From contig JAQOOI010000029.1 of assembly GCA_028554645.1 (NCBI GenBank), positions 90,111 through 154,110 of the forward strand: a stretch of 64,000 nucleotides of DNA, read 5' to 3'. The DNA comes from Omphalotus guepiniiformis (lineage: Eukaryota > Basidiomycota > Agaricomycetes > Agaricales > Omphalotaceae). Made by a program: the position numbers and the translations under genes. This document shows positions 19,746-29,742 of the stretch, piece after piece; position 1 is the first letter of the stretch; each line of letters begins with the position of its first letter. The notes beneath the pieces are model-generated. The model did not search any database and was not told the origin of the DNA. It saw only the letters and a program-made list of their open reading frames with translations.

Positions 19746-20627
19746 TCATACCTCATCGAAAGGCCGTGTGTCGTTAAAACAACTTTCCCAAACTTCGTTC
19801 ACAGCTTTTTCTGCTGCGGCCTCGTTAGGGCACGCAGGGTTGGAAGCGACAGAGGTGATTGCACGACGGCGTACGCAATCCTGCGAAACATGTTTAGTTA
19901 GAGGGACGTCCGCGAGAAAGAAGGCCATCATTTCTCACCTGGTGCTGTTTCGAAAAAGCTATGAATCCTCGTCGAAGTTCTCGTGTGTACCGACAGTCAC
20001 CACATAAATTATTAGCGCGAATCTATACGAATTAAATAGTTCATTAAACTGTGAATCAACGTCGCATGTATTAAAAACTTACCTCACTACAAGCTTGATG
20101 CCGCAAATTACTCCAATCTACTTTGAATTTACATTGGTCATACATATGCACAAGTTCATGCGCAATTGTCGACTCCACATGTTGCTTGTGAAAAAAGTGA
20201 CCTCCACACAATTTGACAGCACCAGGATCAGGAATGTATACGCCAGCATGAGCTATAACACCTCCGTTCTCGACAGGTATATTCTTGCATGGCGTACAAA
20301 AGATATTTCGTTCGGGAACTTGACAGCCGGATAATCTAAGGTGTTTTAACAGGAAAACCACGAGAGGACCTTGAACATAGATGATTTTCAATGAACGAAT
20401 ACAATAAAGAGCGTAAGTAACTCACTAGACTGCATCAAGTCAGCTTTCATAGCTTCACATCTCTTTACATTGAGCTGCTGGAGGTCTTCCATACGTTCCT
20501 CCTCTGTGACGCCGAGGCCAGTTACAAGCATCGCTTTCTTTCGCCATCTTTCAAAGGCGCTAGATTGAGGAGGGTCGGACGGCGAGGAAGAGGAGGAAGA
20601 GGAGGAAGCAGAGGAAGCAGAGTCCAT
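19746..20627 (-). CDS. ATP23: Mitochondrial inner membrane metalloprotease ATP23
   Basis: Zinc protease of the mitochondrial intermembrane space that, in yeast, matures Atp6 and assists Fo assembly. Four exons (20627-20426, 20369-20083, 20022-19939, 19880-19746) join to 235 aa. A Ser-rich start precedes FERWRKKAM. The catalytic exon reads KLCGGHFF then [18 protein letters not shown], containing the HExxH zinc motif (HELVH). The C-terminal exons carry [37 protein letters not shown] and [13 protein letters not shown], with the cysteines expected for an intermembrane-space protein. Length fits the family. A dead partial copy lies 2 kb away. Confidence 0.95.
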
Positions 20628-20839
20628 CGTCAGCGCAAGCCAAAATTAATTTTAGCCCAAAAGCAAAAGATACCTATCCACGTGACCATATGCCCGGTCC
20701 GCGGGGCCGCCTGCATTTCTCTCTCGCGTCCCGATATGTTTCTGCTTTCCATCTGATACTGTAGGTACATTCACTCTAATTATTACAACTAATCTATGTT
20801 TCAAAACTCATCATTGTCTGCAACTCCGCCAAAGAAATA

Positions 20840-21062
20840 TACAGTACCTATTCCGTTCATCAGCATACCGCTTGAAATCGTAATCTGAGGTTCAACGTCG
20901 TCCATTGCGGCAGTGAGACAAGCTTTGACTTAGTCTGACTATGTACGTGATGTAGCGATGAACGAAAGAACGTCCGACTCGGAGAAGACGGCTATGAGCT
21001 CCAGAAACTAATATATAGAGTGCAGAGTCCACTCTAGTCCGACGATCTCGACGCACCTGTAT
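20840..21062 (-). pseudogene. Inverted, decayed fragment of the gene at 18079-19017
   Basis: Read on the minus strand from 21062, it parallels 18755-18990: intron end (…CAG), G[CT]GTCGAGATCG[CT]CGGAC, TTTCTGG, GCCGTCTTCTCCGAG, GGACGTTCTTTCGTTCATCG, CATCACGTAC, AAAGCTTGTCTCACTGC and GACGTTGAACCT. Small indels break the frame, and the sequence then diverges. It lies just upstream of ATP23. Confidence 0.75.
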
Positions 21063-21572
21063 TCAAAGGCACGCACAACTTCGAGGTGTCTAAAACGAGT
21101 GTTGTGAGATGCGTGAATTGGGGCAAGATAGTTTTTTAATAGGGTATTTGAAAGGTTTATTCATTCTCTTCTCCGAATGCGAAATATTTATGCGTAGAGA
21201 ACGGCTATTATGTACCTTCGAGATCCGACTCTGAAACAGTCGAGACAGTGGTTGGCAGCGTATGCGTAATGCGTAAAGTAGGATATAGGTCCGAGTGTAT
21301 CTTGGTTGGGGGGTCAACAAACGCCTGCGTATAGGTACTGTGACTGCGACCGAAGAAACACCTAAAGTGATATCAATCACCAACTTGGAGCAAGGAAAAT
21401 GGAAAAACACTGGGCATCCCGCTTGCGCTACTAGTCGGAAACACAAAAACTTGTCAGCAAAACCCTCAAATACGCGACCTGTTAAAGCGATATCGCTTCT
21501 ACTCACATTCAATATCAACAAAAATCAAGTCAACGTAAACTCTGGCAAGCATTGTGCCAGCGAATCCGGGAA

Positions 21573-22340
21573 CTACTCCGACATTATCATAGCTTTATCC
21601 CTGATATTCACTCCACCAGGTCTAAGCGCCATCGGAATCCCTTGCAATTCTCTCTCTTCTCCAGGCGCAGTTTGAGCACCCTCAGCAGGGCTCGGATCAT
21701 GCCCCTGACCTTGACCCTGACCCTCAGTCTGAGGCTGCTCAGAGTCACTACCTGTCCCCAAACCAAGCTCGGATGACTTCTTATCTCCCACGTCTCCGAG
21801 CCCACCACGGGACCGAGACTTCCTATGTACGCCCTCGTCCGGCGAGGAATTCAACTTCTTCTCGCTCAAGCTCATGCTCATAGAAGTAACATGTCCCGGT
21901 TGTTCTTGCGTTACAGTAGGAGGAGGAAGGTGTTCGCGTGAATCGGTTTTGAAAAGATAAGCTTCTGCTTGTCCTTGAAGTTGAAGCTCGCGCTCAATAT
22001 CGTCAAGCTCGCGGTCGCGTCTTGATCTGCAACAAGCTCCTGGCACTGTTTATAGAATATTGGTAGACATTCAGAGTTTGGCCTGGATAGTCAAAGTTGA
22101 GTTCCACGTACACCATCTGCAACAAACATCATCACTATGCCCACAAATCGCTTGAATTTCAAGAGGAGGGGAAGTGAAAAGTCAGCCACAAAAACATCGA
22201 GAGTTTTGCCAACGAGATGTAGTTACTCACAAAAACAGCAAAAACATAATGCAAAACAGTCCATGCTACTGGCCATCTCTACTTCTTTTCTATTGATTCC
22301 AGCAATCCAATGTTTAACGAGGGGTCGAGTTCAACTACGT
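21573..22340 (-). CDS. Small uncharacterised protein, acidic/Gln-rich tail
   Basis: Not recognised. The last exon (about 22045-21573) has strong protein-like composition: CCRSRRDRELDDIERELQLQGQAEAYLF followed by a Ser/Gly/Gln-rich tail. Upstream a TATAAAT lies near 22394, and a likely start near 22288 gives a Cys-rich beginning (MASSMDCFALCFCCF). A GTGAGT intron follows, but exon phases between the start and the last exon could not be settled. It may be a small secreted or membrane-associated protein. Low confidence in structure, moderate that the last exon is real. Confidence 0.35.
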
Positions 22341-23543
22341 CGGAGTACAGTAAGAGCGTGTGCGTAACTTGAGAGTCGTCGAAGATTCGAAATTTATATG
22401 CGAAAGAGCAGTTGTCGTCACGGTCGTACAACAACGATAACGGAAACGTACACCAGTACAAGGACTCAAGCTCGAGCTTCAAGCCTTGGGGGGGAATATC
22501 AAAGGGCCTTTATGAATGTATGCAGCCTTTTATACGCCGTTGTCCAAGGCGTTGCCTCGAGTATCGCGTAAAGCCGAGCCATTACATATCCTTTTGAAAC
22601 ATCTTCCATTATGATTTCGATTAGCGAAACAGTCGGAAAAGGAGGAAAAGCTGTGAAGCTTGCGGTCGAAGTACTTATGTACTGTATTGAACTAGATTGA
22701 ACTGGACAATGGTGGATGATGGTCGCGAGGGAGTGACTCATGTTAAGCATCTGAATCAGATAGTAATACGGGAAGGAAACCCCGTCTGACTCTCAAACTT
22801 CACAGCAAAATTCGGTCACAGACTCGCTTTCACCTTTCTTTATTTTTGTACAAAAGCTGTTAAAGATGCCAGTGGTATCAGTGTCTGATTTACATCAACG
22901 CGGACGGTGCTATCGAACACGATTTTCGTATATTCATAGAGCATCTCCAGTATCCTCAACTCGAAAGTATTGCGGCATACGACCAAGGGATAGCGTGGCA
23001 GGTGAGCCCACTGGCAGCGATTTTTGAGGAAGTTAGAAATAAAACGCGACTCTCGTCGCGAGGGTCTGAATGAACGAATTGTTGGACGCGGCCTGTACTT
23101 ACTACCCGGCGATCAGATAGACGTCCACAGCACAATTCCCAAGACTGATTGCAAACCGGCAGAGACAACCTGAACAGATTGAGAACAACTGCCAGAACAT
23201 CACAAATACATATGCAAATGCAACTATATTCATTCTCAAGCACGTAAGCGCACGCAAGCAGCACATCAAGGCGATGAATAGGCAACAGAGTTCACGGTGG
23301 TGTGATATGAGAGCGAGAAAGACGGGGAATAGGGCGCTGAAAGGGAAGGAAGAGGAAGGGGAAGGGGAAACAGCACGGGAAAGGCGGGAAACAGGGAACT
23401 AGGGGGAGGACAAAAAAAGAAGAACGCACGAACAGTGATAGCAACGGTACTAAAAATGTAAACATATCAGCACGAGGCTTCATGAAGGACGATAGTGGAT
23501 ACCACACTCACCTCAACCAAAAAGAAAGAAAGAAAGAAAAACT
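22341..23543. other. Intergenic
   Basis: No supportable gene. Purine-rich runs at 23320-23420 and a short GAAA repeat at 23521-23540 lie just 3' of the pinin gene. Confidence 0.5.
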
Positions 23544-24795
23544 TTAGTATTCCACCGCGTCGTCGTCATCGCCTTGCATTGTCTCCTCCCTCTTCTCTTT
23601 CTCTGTCTTCGACGTTTCAGCCTCAGTAGACTCCTTCTCAGCATTCGCCGACCCGTTGGCATTGCCTCCACCCGAAGTAGGACCAGCGTCTACTTCCATA
23701 GACTCTTCCGCTTCACCAGCAGGTTTGCTCACTTCAGCACCACCTGCATCACCATCGGCAACATCCATCTCGGTGTCACCGTTAGATGCTTGCTTCTCCT
23801 GTTGCTCGTTCTTTTTACGAGACTCCTCTTCGGCTACGCGTTTGCGAAGTTGATGTATCTCCTCGATGCCAGTGGAGCGTTCGGTTTTGAAGAGGTCCCA
23901 TTCTTTTTCTGTGGCCTCGCTCACCTGTTTTTATGAAGAGATTCTGGTTAGTAATGATACTTCGAAGGCGCAGGAGAATTTAACTATGTACCTCGCGCTT
24001 TCGTTTTGAAAGAAAAGCTTCTTGGGCGGGGGTGAGGATGGCAGGTAGATAATATAAGGGAGGAGGGTGCGAGCGTGGTGGTGGTGCGAGAGTGTTTGTA
24101 GATGGTGGTGGTGTTCCGTTTTCATCTCCTGGTATGTCAGGTATTGTATCAGAAGTGAGAAGGAAATTGGATAGCAGAGGGAGGCGGGTGCGACGAAGTT
24201 TGTACTAATCAAACAAAGTGAGCATACAATGCAAAGGAAGACTACAATCACGAAGACATACGATGGAGTCTTTGAGCTGTAAATCCTCCTCCTTCCTGTT
24301 TGCAGATGTCTTGTCCTTTTTAGCCTCTTCGGCTCGTCTTACAGAATCAGTTTCTTTTCGCAACTTGCTCTGTAATCTTTGTTCTATTAGATGTCTCTTT
24401 TTCGCCTGGAAGACAAATTAGTTTTTATTAATGAAGCCCGATGATAAATGTAGATGAAATTCAGCTTACTGCTTCACTTGCATCACGCTCCTTCTCCTCA
24501 ATTTTGGCCTTGTTAAGGGTGCCCAACACGAGACCAAACATGCTTTTACCGCGTTTTCGTTCTCGAGCACCCCCTTCTTTGTCTGAGGCCATGACAATCC
24601 GTGGTCGAACCTTGGTGCTTGTCGCCATCGCTGCAGGCCCAGTCGGAATTACCGGTGTCGAAGTCGAGGCCGTTTGCTGGTCCTTCGATTCTGTCTCTGC
24701 CGCAGCCACATCTTGAACAGTTCTATCATACGTGTAATGTTAGTATTCCTTCAGCACCGTTGAGTTAGAAAAACAACGGACTCGTCAGACGACAT
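23544..24795 (-). CDS. Pinin/SDK/MemA-domain protein
   Basis: Probable nuclear splicing-associated protein of the pinin family (exon-junction/ASAP-PSAP partners in animals). Five exons (24795-24782, 24722-24470, 24405-24262, 24204-23992, 23924-23544) join in frame from MSSDE. The signature core is RKRGKSMFGLVLGTLNKAK followed by AAKKRHLIEQRLQSKLRKE and a charged coiled coil. Next come PPPLYYLPAILTPAQEAFLSKRKRE and a second helix, TEKEWDLFKTERSTGIEEIHQLRKRV. The C-terminus is low-complexity and acidic (ends DDDDAVEY). The KSMFGLVLGTLNKAK block is diagnostic for the family. Confidence 0.85.
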
Positions 24796-24905
24796 GATGA
24801 GGAAGAATTTGAGCTCGCTAAGGTCGATGTTTGTAGAGACAGGATTCGACCGTGGGAAATAATATCATACCCTCTGTTGAGATCTATCCTTGCTCATCGT
24901 TCGGG

Positions 24906-26044
24906 ATGTCCTCCAAGGCCACGTCAAAGACGTTGAAGGTATCAAAGTCGAAACCTGGAAAGAGTCACAGAGGCAGGAAACCTGAGGCAAAGCAGCCTGT
25001 ACCTCTCCCGGATCGTCTGAAGCGTCTCTTCAACTCGTTATGCGCTCAAATTGACGGAGGCCACTTTACTAATGCTATCAAGACATGCGACAAGAGTTCG
25101 TTCAATCTTCTGTGAAACCTAATTCAATCGTGCTAATTAATCATTTCATTTCGGGTAGTTCTTCGACTGGATCCAACTGACAAGGATGCGCTACAAACGA
25201 AGCTATTCCTTTATCTGCAGACGGAGCAAAATCTTCCCGCTTTAGAACTCAGCGAGAAGGGACACTGGTTTGAACAGGCTTATGCGCTGTATCGAATGCA
25301 GCGAGAAGATGAGGCTGCTGATGTGTTGAAACAAATCAAAGAAGACAAGGGCGTTGAGGATAGAGGTGTTATACACCTTGAAGCACAGCTGGTAAGAGCT
25401 ACTGTTGATTACAGTTAGTATCGCGAATTGAGGCTATCTCTTAGAATTATCGTCAAGGAGCGTATCAGAGTGCATATGATTTGTATGATCAGCTTTTAGA
25501 CACCGCCGAACCCGTATGTTCATTCTATCTTCAATCATTTCAGATAATCTCAATTTGCACCCAGGGCTCGGAAGAACACTCAGATATTCTAACCAACCTT
25601 CAAGCAGCCCAACAGCATCTCGATTTCATCAACTCGGGTTTCAGCCGCGTACTTGACACGCTCCCTGCCAGTCTACACAATACCATCGAGACTCTACTTC
25701 CACCTACGCAAACTTCATCGTCGTCAACTGCATCCGCTGGCGCTGGCTCTTCAAACGCTGTTGCTGCGCGTGGAGATACGAACAAAACGTCCGAGCCTGT
25801 GACGAAGAAGGTTCGGATGAAGCGTGTGCCGAAAGGCGTGGTACCTGGTGTTACTCCTCCGCCCGATCCAGAGCGGTGGCTGAAGAAAAGTGAACGCTCC
25901 ACCTTTGGTCAAGGGAGAAAGAGGAAAGGTGGTGGTGGTGGTGGCGCTACGCAGGGTGTCAGCCTCGATATACCCCCGAGTGCCAGTGGCGGTGGTTCTG
26001 CAGGCGGAAAGAGCTCTGGTGGAAAAGGGAAGAAAAGGAAGTGA
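24906..26044 (+). CDS. SRP72: Signal recognition particle subunit SRP72 (short form)
   Basis: SRP72 binds SRP68 and 7SL RNA in the particle that targets secretory ribosomes to the ER. Four exons (24906-25095, 25159-25391, 25445-25513, 25565-26044) give 323 aa. The N-terminal TPR region is present: RLKRLFNSLCAQIDGG, LRLDPTDKDALQTKLFLYLQ, GHWFEQAYALYRMQREDEA and EEHSDILTNLQAAQQHLDF. The conserved RNA-binding tail is also present: RVPKGVVPGVTPPPDPERWL, KKSERSTFGQGRKRKGGGGG, and a basic KGKKRK end. The central TPR array that makes other SRP72 proteins about 600-670 aa is missing, with no sign of skipped exons in the DNA. Start chosen at the ATG just before the basic N-terminus. It has a divergent promoter with the pinin gene. 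Confidence 0.88.
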
Positions 26045-26978
26045 TTGCATTACTTGTTCACTGGGACTTTCCCTTGTTTGGTACTTTGTGAGTGTGATAT
26101 ACATCCCACGATTACCGGTATGCTGAAACGCTACATAATATGGCTGCAGGATAGGATGTTGTGATATCTAATCTAAATCTAAATCTTCGCATCTCCTCGT
26201 GTATGCAGGTCGACACCTTGTCCAACCCTTGCGACGTTCATATTCAGACTCTCTTTGATCGGTTACATTTCGGTCACAGAATATACCGTGTGATCGAAAG
26301 AGTCTCTATGCTAAAGACTTTGTTTTCTATTCCTGAATAACCTTTTGACCAATGCGTTCTGATCCTACTCAACACTACAGGCCCTTCAGTTCGTTCCTTT
26401 AAACGCAAACCCTGCTTGACTTGGAACGATTTTGCTCAAGTTGAGGAACCTCATGGTGTCCACCTGGCCCCATGCTGCCCCAACTTCCATATATATTAAC
26501 GCCAAGGCAGTTCTTTCACGTTTACGCTACACTGTCCTTGCTCAATGTTCCATTATGATCGTTTGAACGAGGTTACTTGCGTGCATGCAAGACAGGCCAT
26601 ACCGATAATCTACGGCCTCGACCATCTTGAAGTGTGAAGGTGAGCTTCTAGTAACTAGTATATCAGCACTCAGCTCATTATCATGACCGGAAATAATCAA
26701 GGATAGACCTCTTATGCAAGCAATAGTACGTTTATTCACGACCAGGCTCCTCTATGAGTCATGATCGACGAGCATTGCTCCCAACCGCCTTCTCTTCCAA
26801 CGTTCGATCGCACATATGACCTTGATACCACCTGTCTCCCTAGCATTCAATCACAAAGCGTCCTCTGCGGCTTCGCCATGCTGTGTGCAGCCCATCTTGT
26901 CACTCCCTGCACCGTAGTTTTGGTTCAATGTCCTACAAGCTTTCTCTCCAACACCTCCTGTCCCCGCGAGGTCTATAG
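26045..26978. other. Intergenic
   Basis: SRP72 3' region and upstream region of the phosphatase-like gene. Short frames only. Confidence 0.5.
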
Positions 26979-26986
26979 TATATAAA
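26979..26986 (+). promoter_or_regulatory. TATA box of the phosphatase-like gene
   Basis: TATATAAA, 63 bp before the ATG at 27049. Confidence 0.6.
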
Positions 26987-27048
26987 CCCAGTGCAATGCA
27001 CAACCTCCACCAACACTCATTCATCTGATCTGAGTAGCTCTGCGGACA

Positions 27049-29067
27049 ATGCAGTCACGCATAAAAAACAACCTTTTCTTGCTCGCTGTCTTCTTCCTGT
27101 CGTTCTGCACGACGGTCATCCTCGGTACCCCCGTGATCAGCGACTTTGCCGACACAGACGCCGATGCTGAGCTGTCGGATACCAAAGTACTTGGTGTCAT
27201 TGTCATTGCCCGGAATGGAGACCGCACGGAGTATTATCAAGACCCGAAGACTTATCAACCAACTCACGTCGAGTCGACTGCCCTTGGAGTGGTGAGTGTG
27301 TTCCCTGTCCCTAGACCCTCAGCAATGCTGACTATCTTCCTCTCGCAGGCCGAATCTCACCAACTCGGTGCACTTCTCCGCTCGACTTACTTTGACCCCT
27401 CATCCGCCTCTTACATTGACGGCATCCGTTCCGACCTCGTTGACAACGACGAAGTGAAAGTTCGCGTCAAGAATGGCGGAGAGGGCACTGTTATCTTCGA
27501 CTCTGCTATCGCACTCTTGCAAGGTTTATTCCCTCCTAACCCGAAAAACAAGATCGTGCTTGCGAATGAGACTACCGTTATGGCTCCCTTGAACGGATAT
27601 CAGTATGTGCCGGTCGAGACTGTTGAGCCGGCCAATGACAGGTCCTTGGAGAGCTGGACTGATTGTCCGGTGAGTAAAAGTGAAAGGAGAGGTGTCCGAT
27701 GATTCTTCTGATAGTTCTTTTGCAGGCGTTTGAGAAGCACATCACGGAATTCTATGCCTCTGAGGAGTTCAAAAAGCAGGAGGCTGACGCCGCGCCTTTC
27801 TTCAAAGCTGTAAAGGATTTTGCGTTTGGACGTCCGACTACTCTCGAGAATGCCGTGAGTTGAACTTGTCTCCTTGATTTGAGCTCTTGATACTGAATTT
27901 TTTCAATTAGTACAACGTGAGCTGGATTGTGTCTTCCGTTTCGAGCTGATACTCAGAGCAATTCACAGCTTTTCGATTATATGAACTCTCAACTAGTTCA
28001 CAACAAGACCTACGCCCACCGTCTTCCTCCTAATCTGGTCGAACAAGCTCGTGCCCTCGCCAACTTCCACGAGAACGGTGTGTTCTCCGACAAAGAAAAT
28101 AGCGGAATCGGGAATAGTTCGTATATCCCCTCGAGCTTTGACCTACGTGGTATTGAAAACCTTTGCAGTCGCTGGACGCACGATGCTCCACACTATCCTC
28201 ACGGCCCTCGAACGCGTTGCGTTCAATGCCGACCCCCTTCAATTCATGCTCATTGAGACAGGATACCAACCCTTTATCTCGTTGTTCCATGAAGTTGGCG
28301 CGGTCAAGGAATACCCTGAATTGAAGGCCATTCGTATGTCCTCACGTCATTTTTACAACGAAACTTCGTAAATACTGACGTTTTATAGCTGAATTCGCAT
28401 CCGCTCTGGCCATCGAACTCCGCCGAGGTTCCCCTCCTGATCTCCGCGACTTCCTCCGCATCAAATTCAAAAACGGTACTGGCAGCGGCTTCAAGACAAT
28501 CTACGTCTATGGCCATCATTCCGACATTGCTCTTACCGAGTTCATTTATAAAGCAAAGGTGGGGGGCACTTGCCAGTCAATTCCGTAGTACCCTGTTGAT
28601 CGTCGACCACTTCTTATCTCCAGACCGGTGTCATCAGCAGCAACAGGCAATGGGCGGAAGTCTGCGGCAGACGCAAGTCCTCCCTCGTCGAGGACCTCTC
28701 GTTCGCTGCTAGGAACCAAACCGCTTTTAGCGTCGCCTTTGCTTTTGCTGCTTTGGTCGGGCTCGCCGTCCTCGTGAGACTCGTCAAGAGGACTCGTCAG
28801 AAGGCCAGAGATGCTCGCCGTGTACGTCTCGAAGGACAAGAACAGGTGAGCGTGGCTCCTTGCGTCGATGAAAAGAGTGTTTTGGTCGGTGGTACTGCCA
28901 GCATGCGGTATGGGTGCAACTAAATAATTCATTCGTTCGCCTCCTCTTTTGATGTCACTTAATTAATTATCAATGTGCTCCCTTGATTTCAACGCGACTA
29001 ACGGTTTTTGCGAATGCAGATGCTCAACGTTTCCACCGATGCACCCGAAAAAATCCGGGTTGTCTAA
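27049..29067 (+). CDS. Membrane-anchored histidine-phosphatase-superfamily protein (RHG changed to RNG)
   Basis: Nine exons (27049-27291, 27349-27669, 27726-27854, 27911-27916, 27969-28116, 28169-28333, 28389-28558, 28624-28845, 29020-29067) join in frame to 483 aa. A signal peptide (NNLFLLAVFFLSFCTTVILG) precedes the fold. The catalytic-site motif reads VIVIARNGDRTEYYQDP: the histidine that is phosphorylated in the RHG motif of acid phosphatases is Asn here. Later landmarks are TALGVAESHQLGALLRSTYF, YVYGHHSDIALTEF (equivalent to the C-terminal HD region) and a single transmembrane helix, FSVAFAFAALVGLAVLVRLV, with a short basic tail. It is probably a surface protein lacking normal phosphatase chemistry. 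Exon 4 appears to be only 6 nt. Confidence 0.85.
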
Positions 29068-29742
29068 TTCAGAGTTCGAGGATTGACATTGACAATGATG
29101 ACCATCGCTATGCTTAAATACTAGTCTCAGGTGGACATCTCAAATGTGTTTCATGTGCCTTCATGTTTCCTTTCCTTCCGTTGTCAGAATTGGGGTCGGC
29201 GTGTATATATTCTCTTCAATGCGCATTTGGTTGTCAGTTGATTTCCCCAGTTGAGAGCAACGCTTAGCGCTTTGAAATATCTTTGACCATTTAAGTTGAT
29301 GATTGGAGAAAGGGTAGAATTAAAAGGGTACATTCTCCAAGATGTCAAGGCTTTTCAACATGATAAGTGAGGAGATCCTGACCAGCAGTCTGCATCCTTT
29401 CAAACTTTTTCATCAGTTCCCCGCAACGGCCTGCAACCTGTGTGAGCTTTTGGCAAGTCCGCAGTCCATCCTTCTCATGCATACTATGATCGCTAGCGCT
29501 GAAGGGCATGTTGAAAGAATTTTCAGAAGTTCAAGACTCGCTTCTGGAATCAACTATCTCCTGAAGAACACAATCAGTTTGACAATGCTCTTCATTACTG
29601 CACTTTAGGCGACGGTGTACACTCGGACTCCAGAGACTGATACTTGCCACAATTTCAGAATAGTGTCAGTATTTTGCGCGGATGCCACACTCGTTTATCA
29701 TCAATGATCATCATCATCATCACCATATAATCATACAATAGA
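29068..29742. other. Intergenic between convergent genes
   Basis: One 88-codon frame (29342-29608) has no features. Short CAT-type repeat at 29705-29730. Confidence 0.5.
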
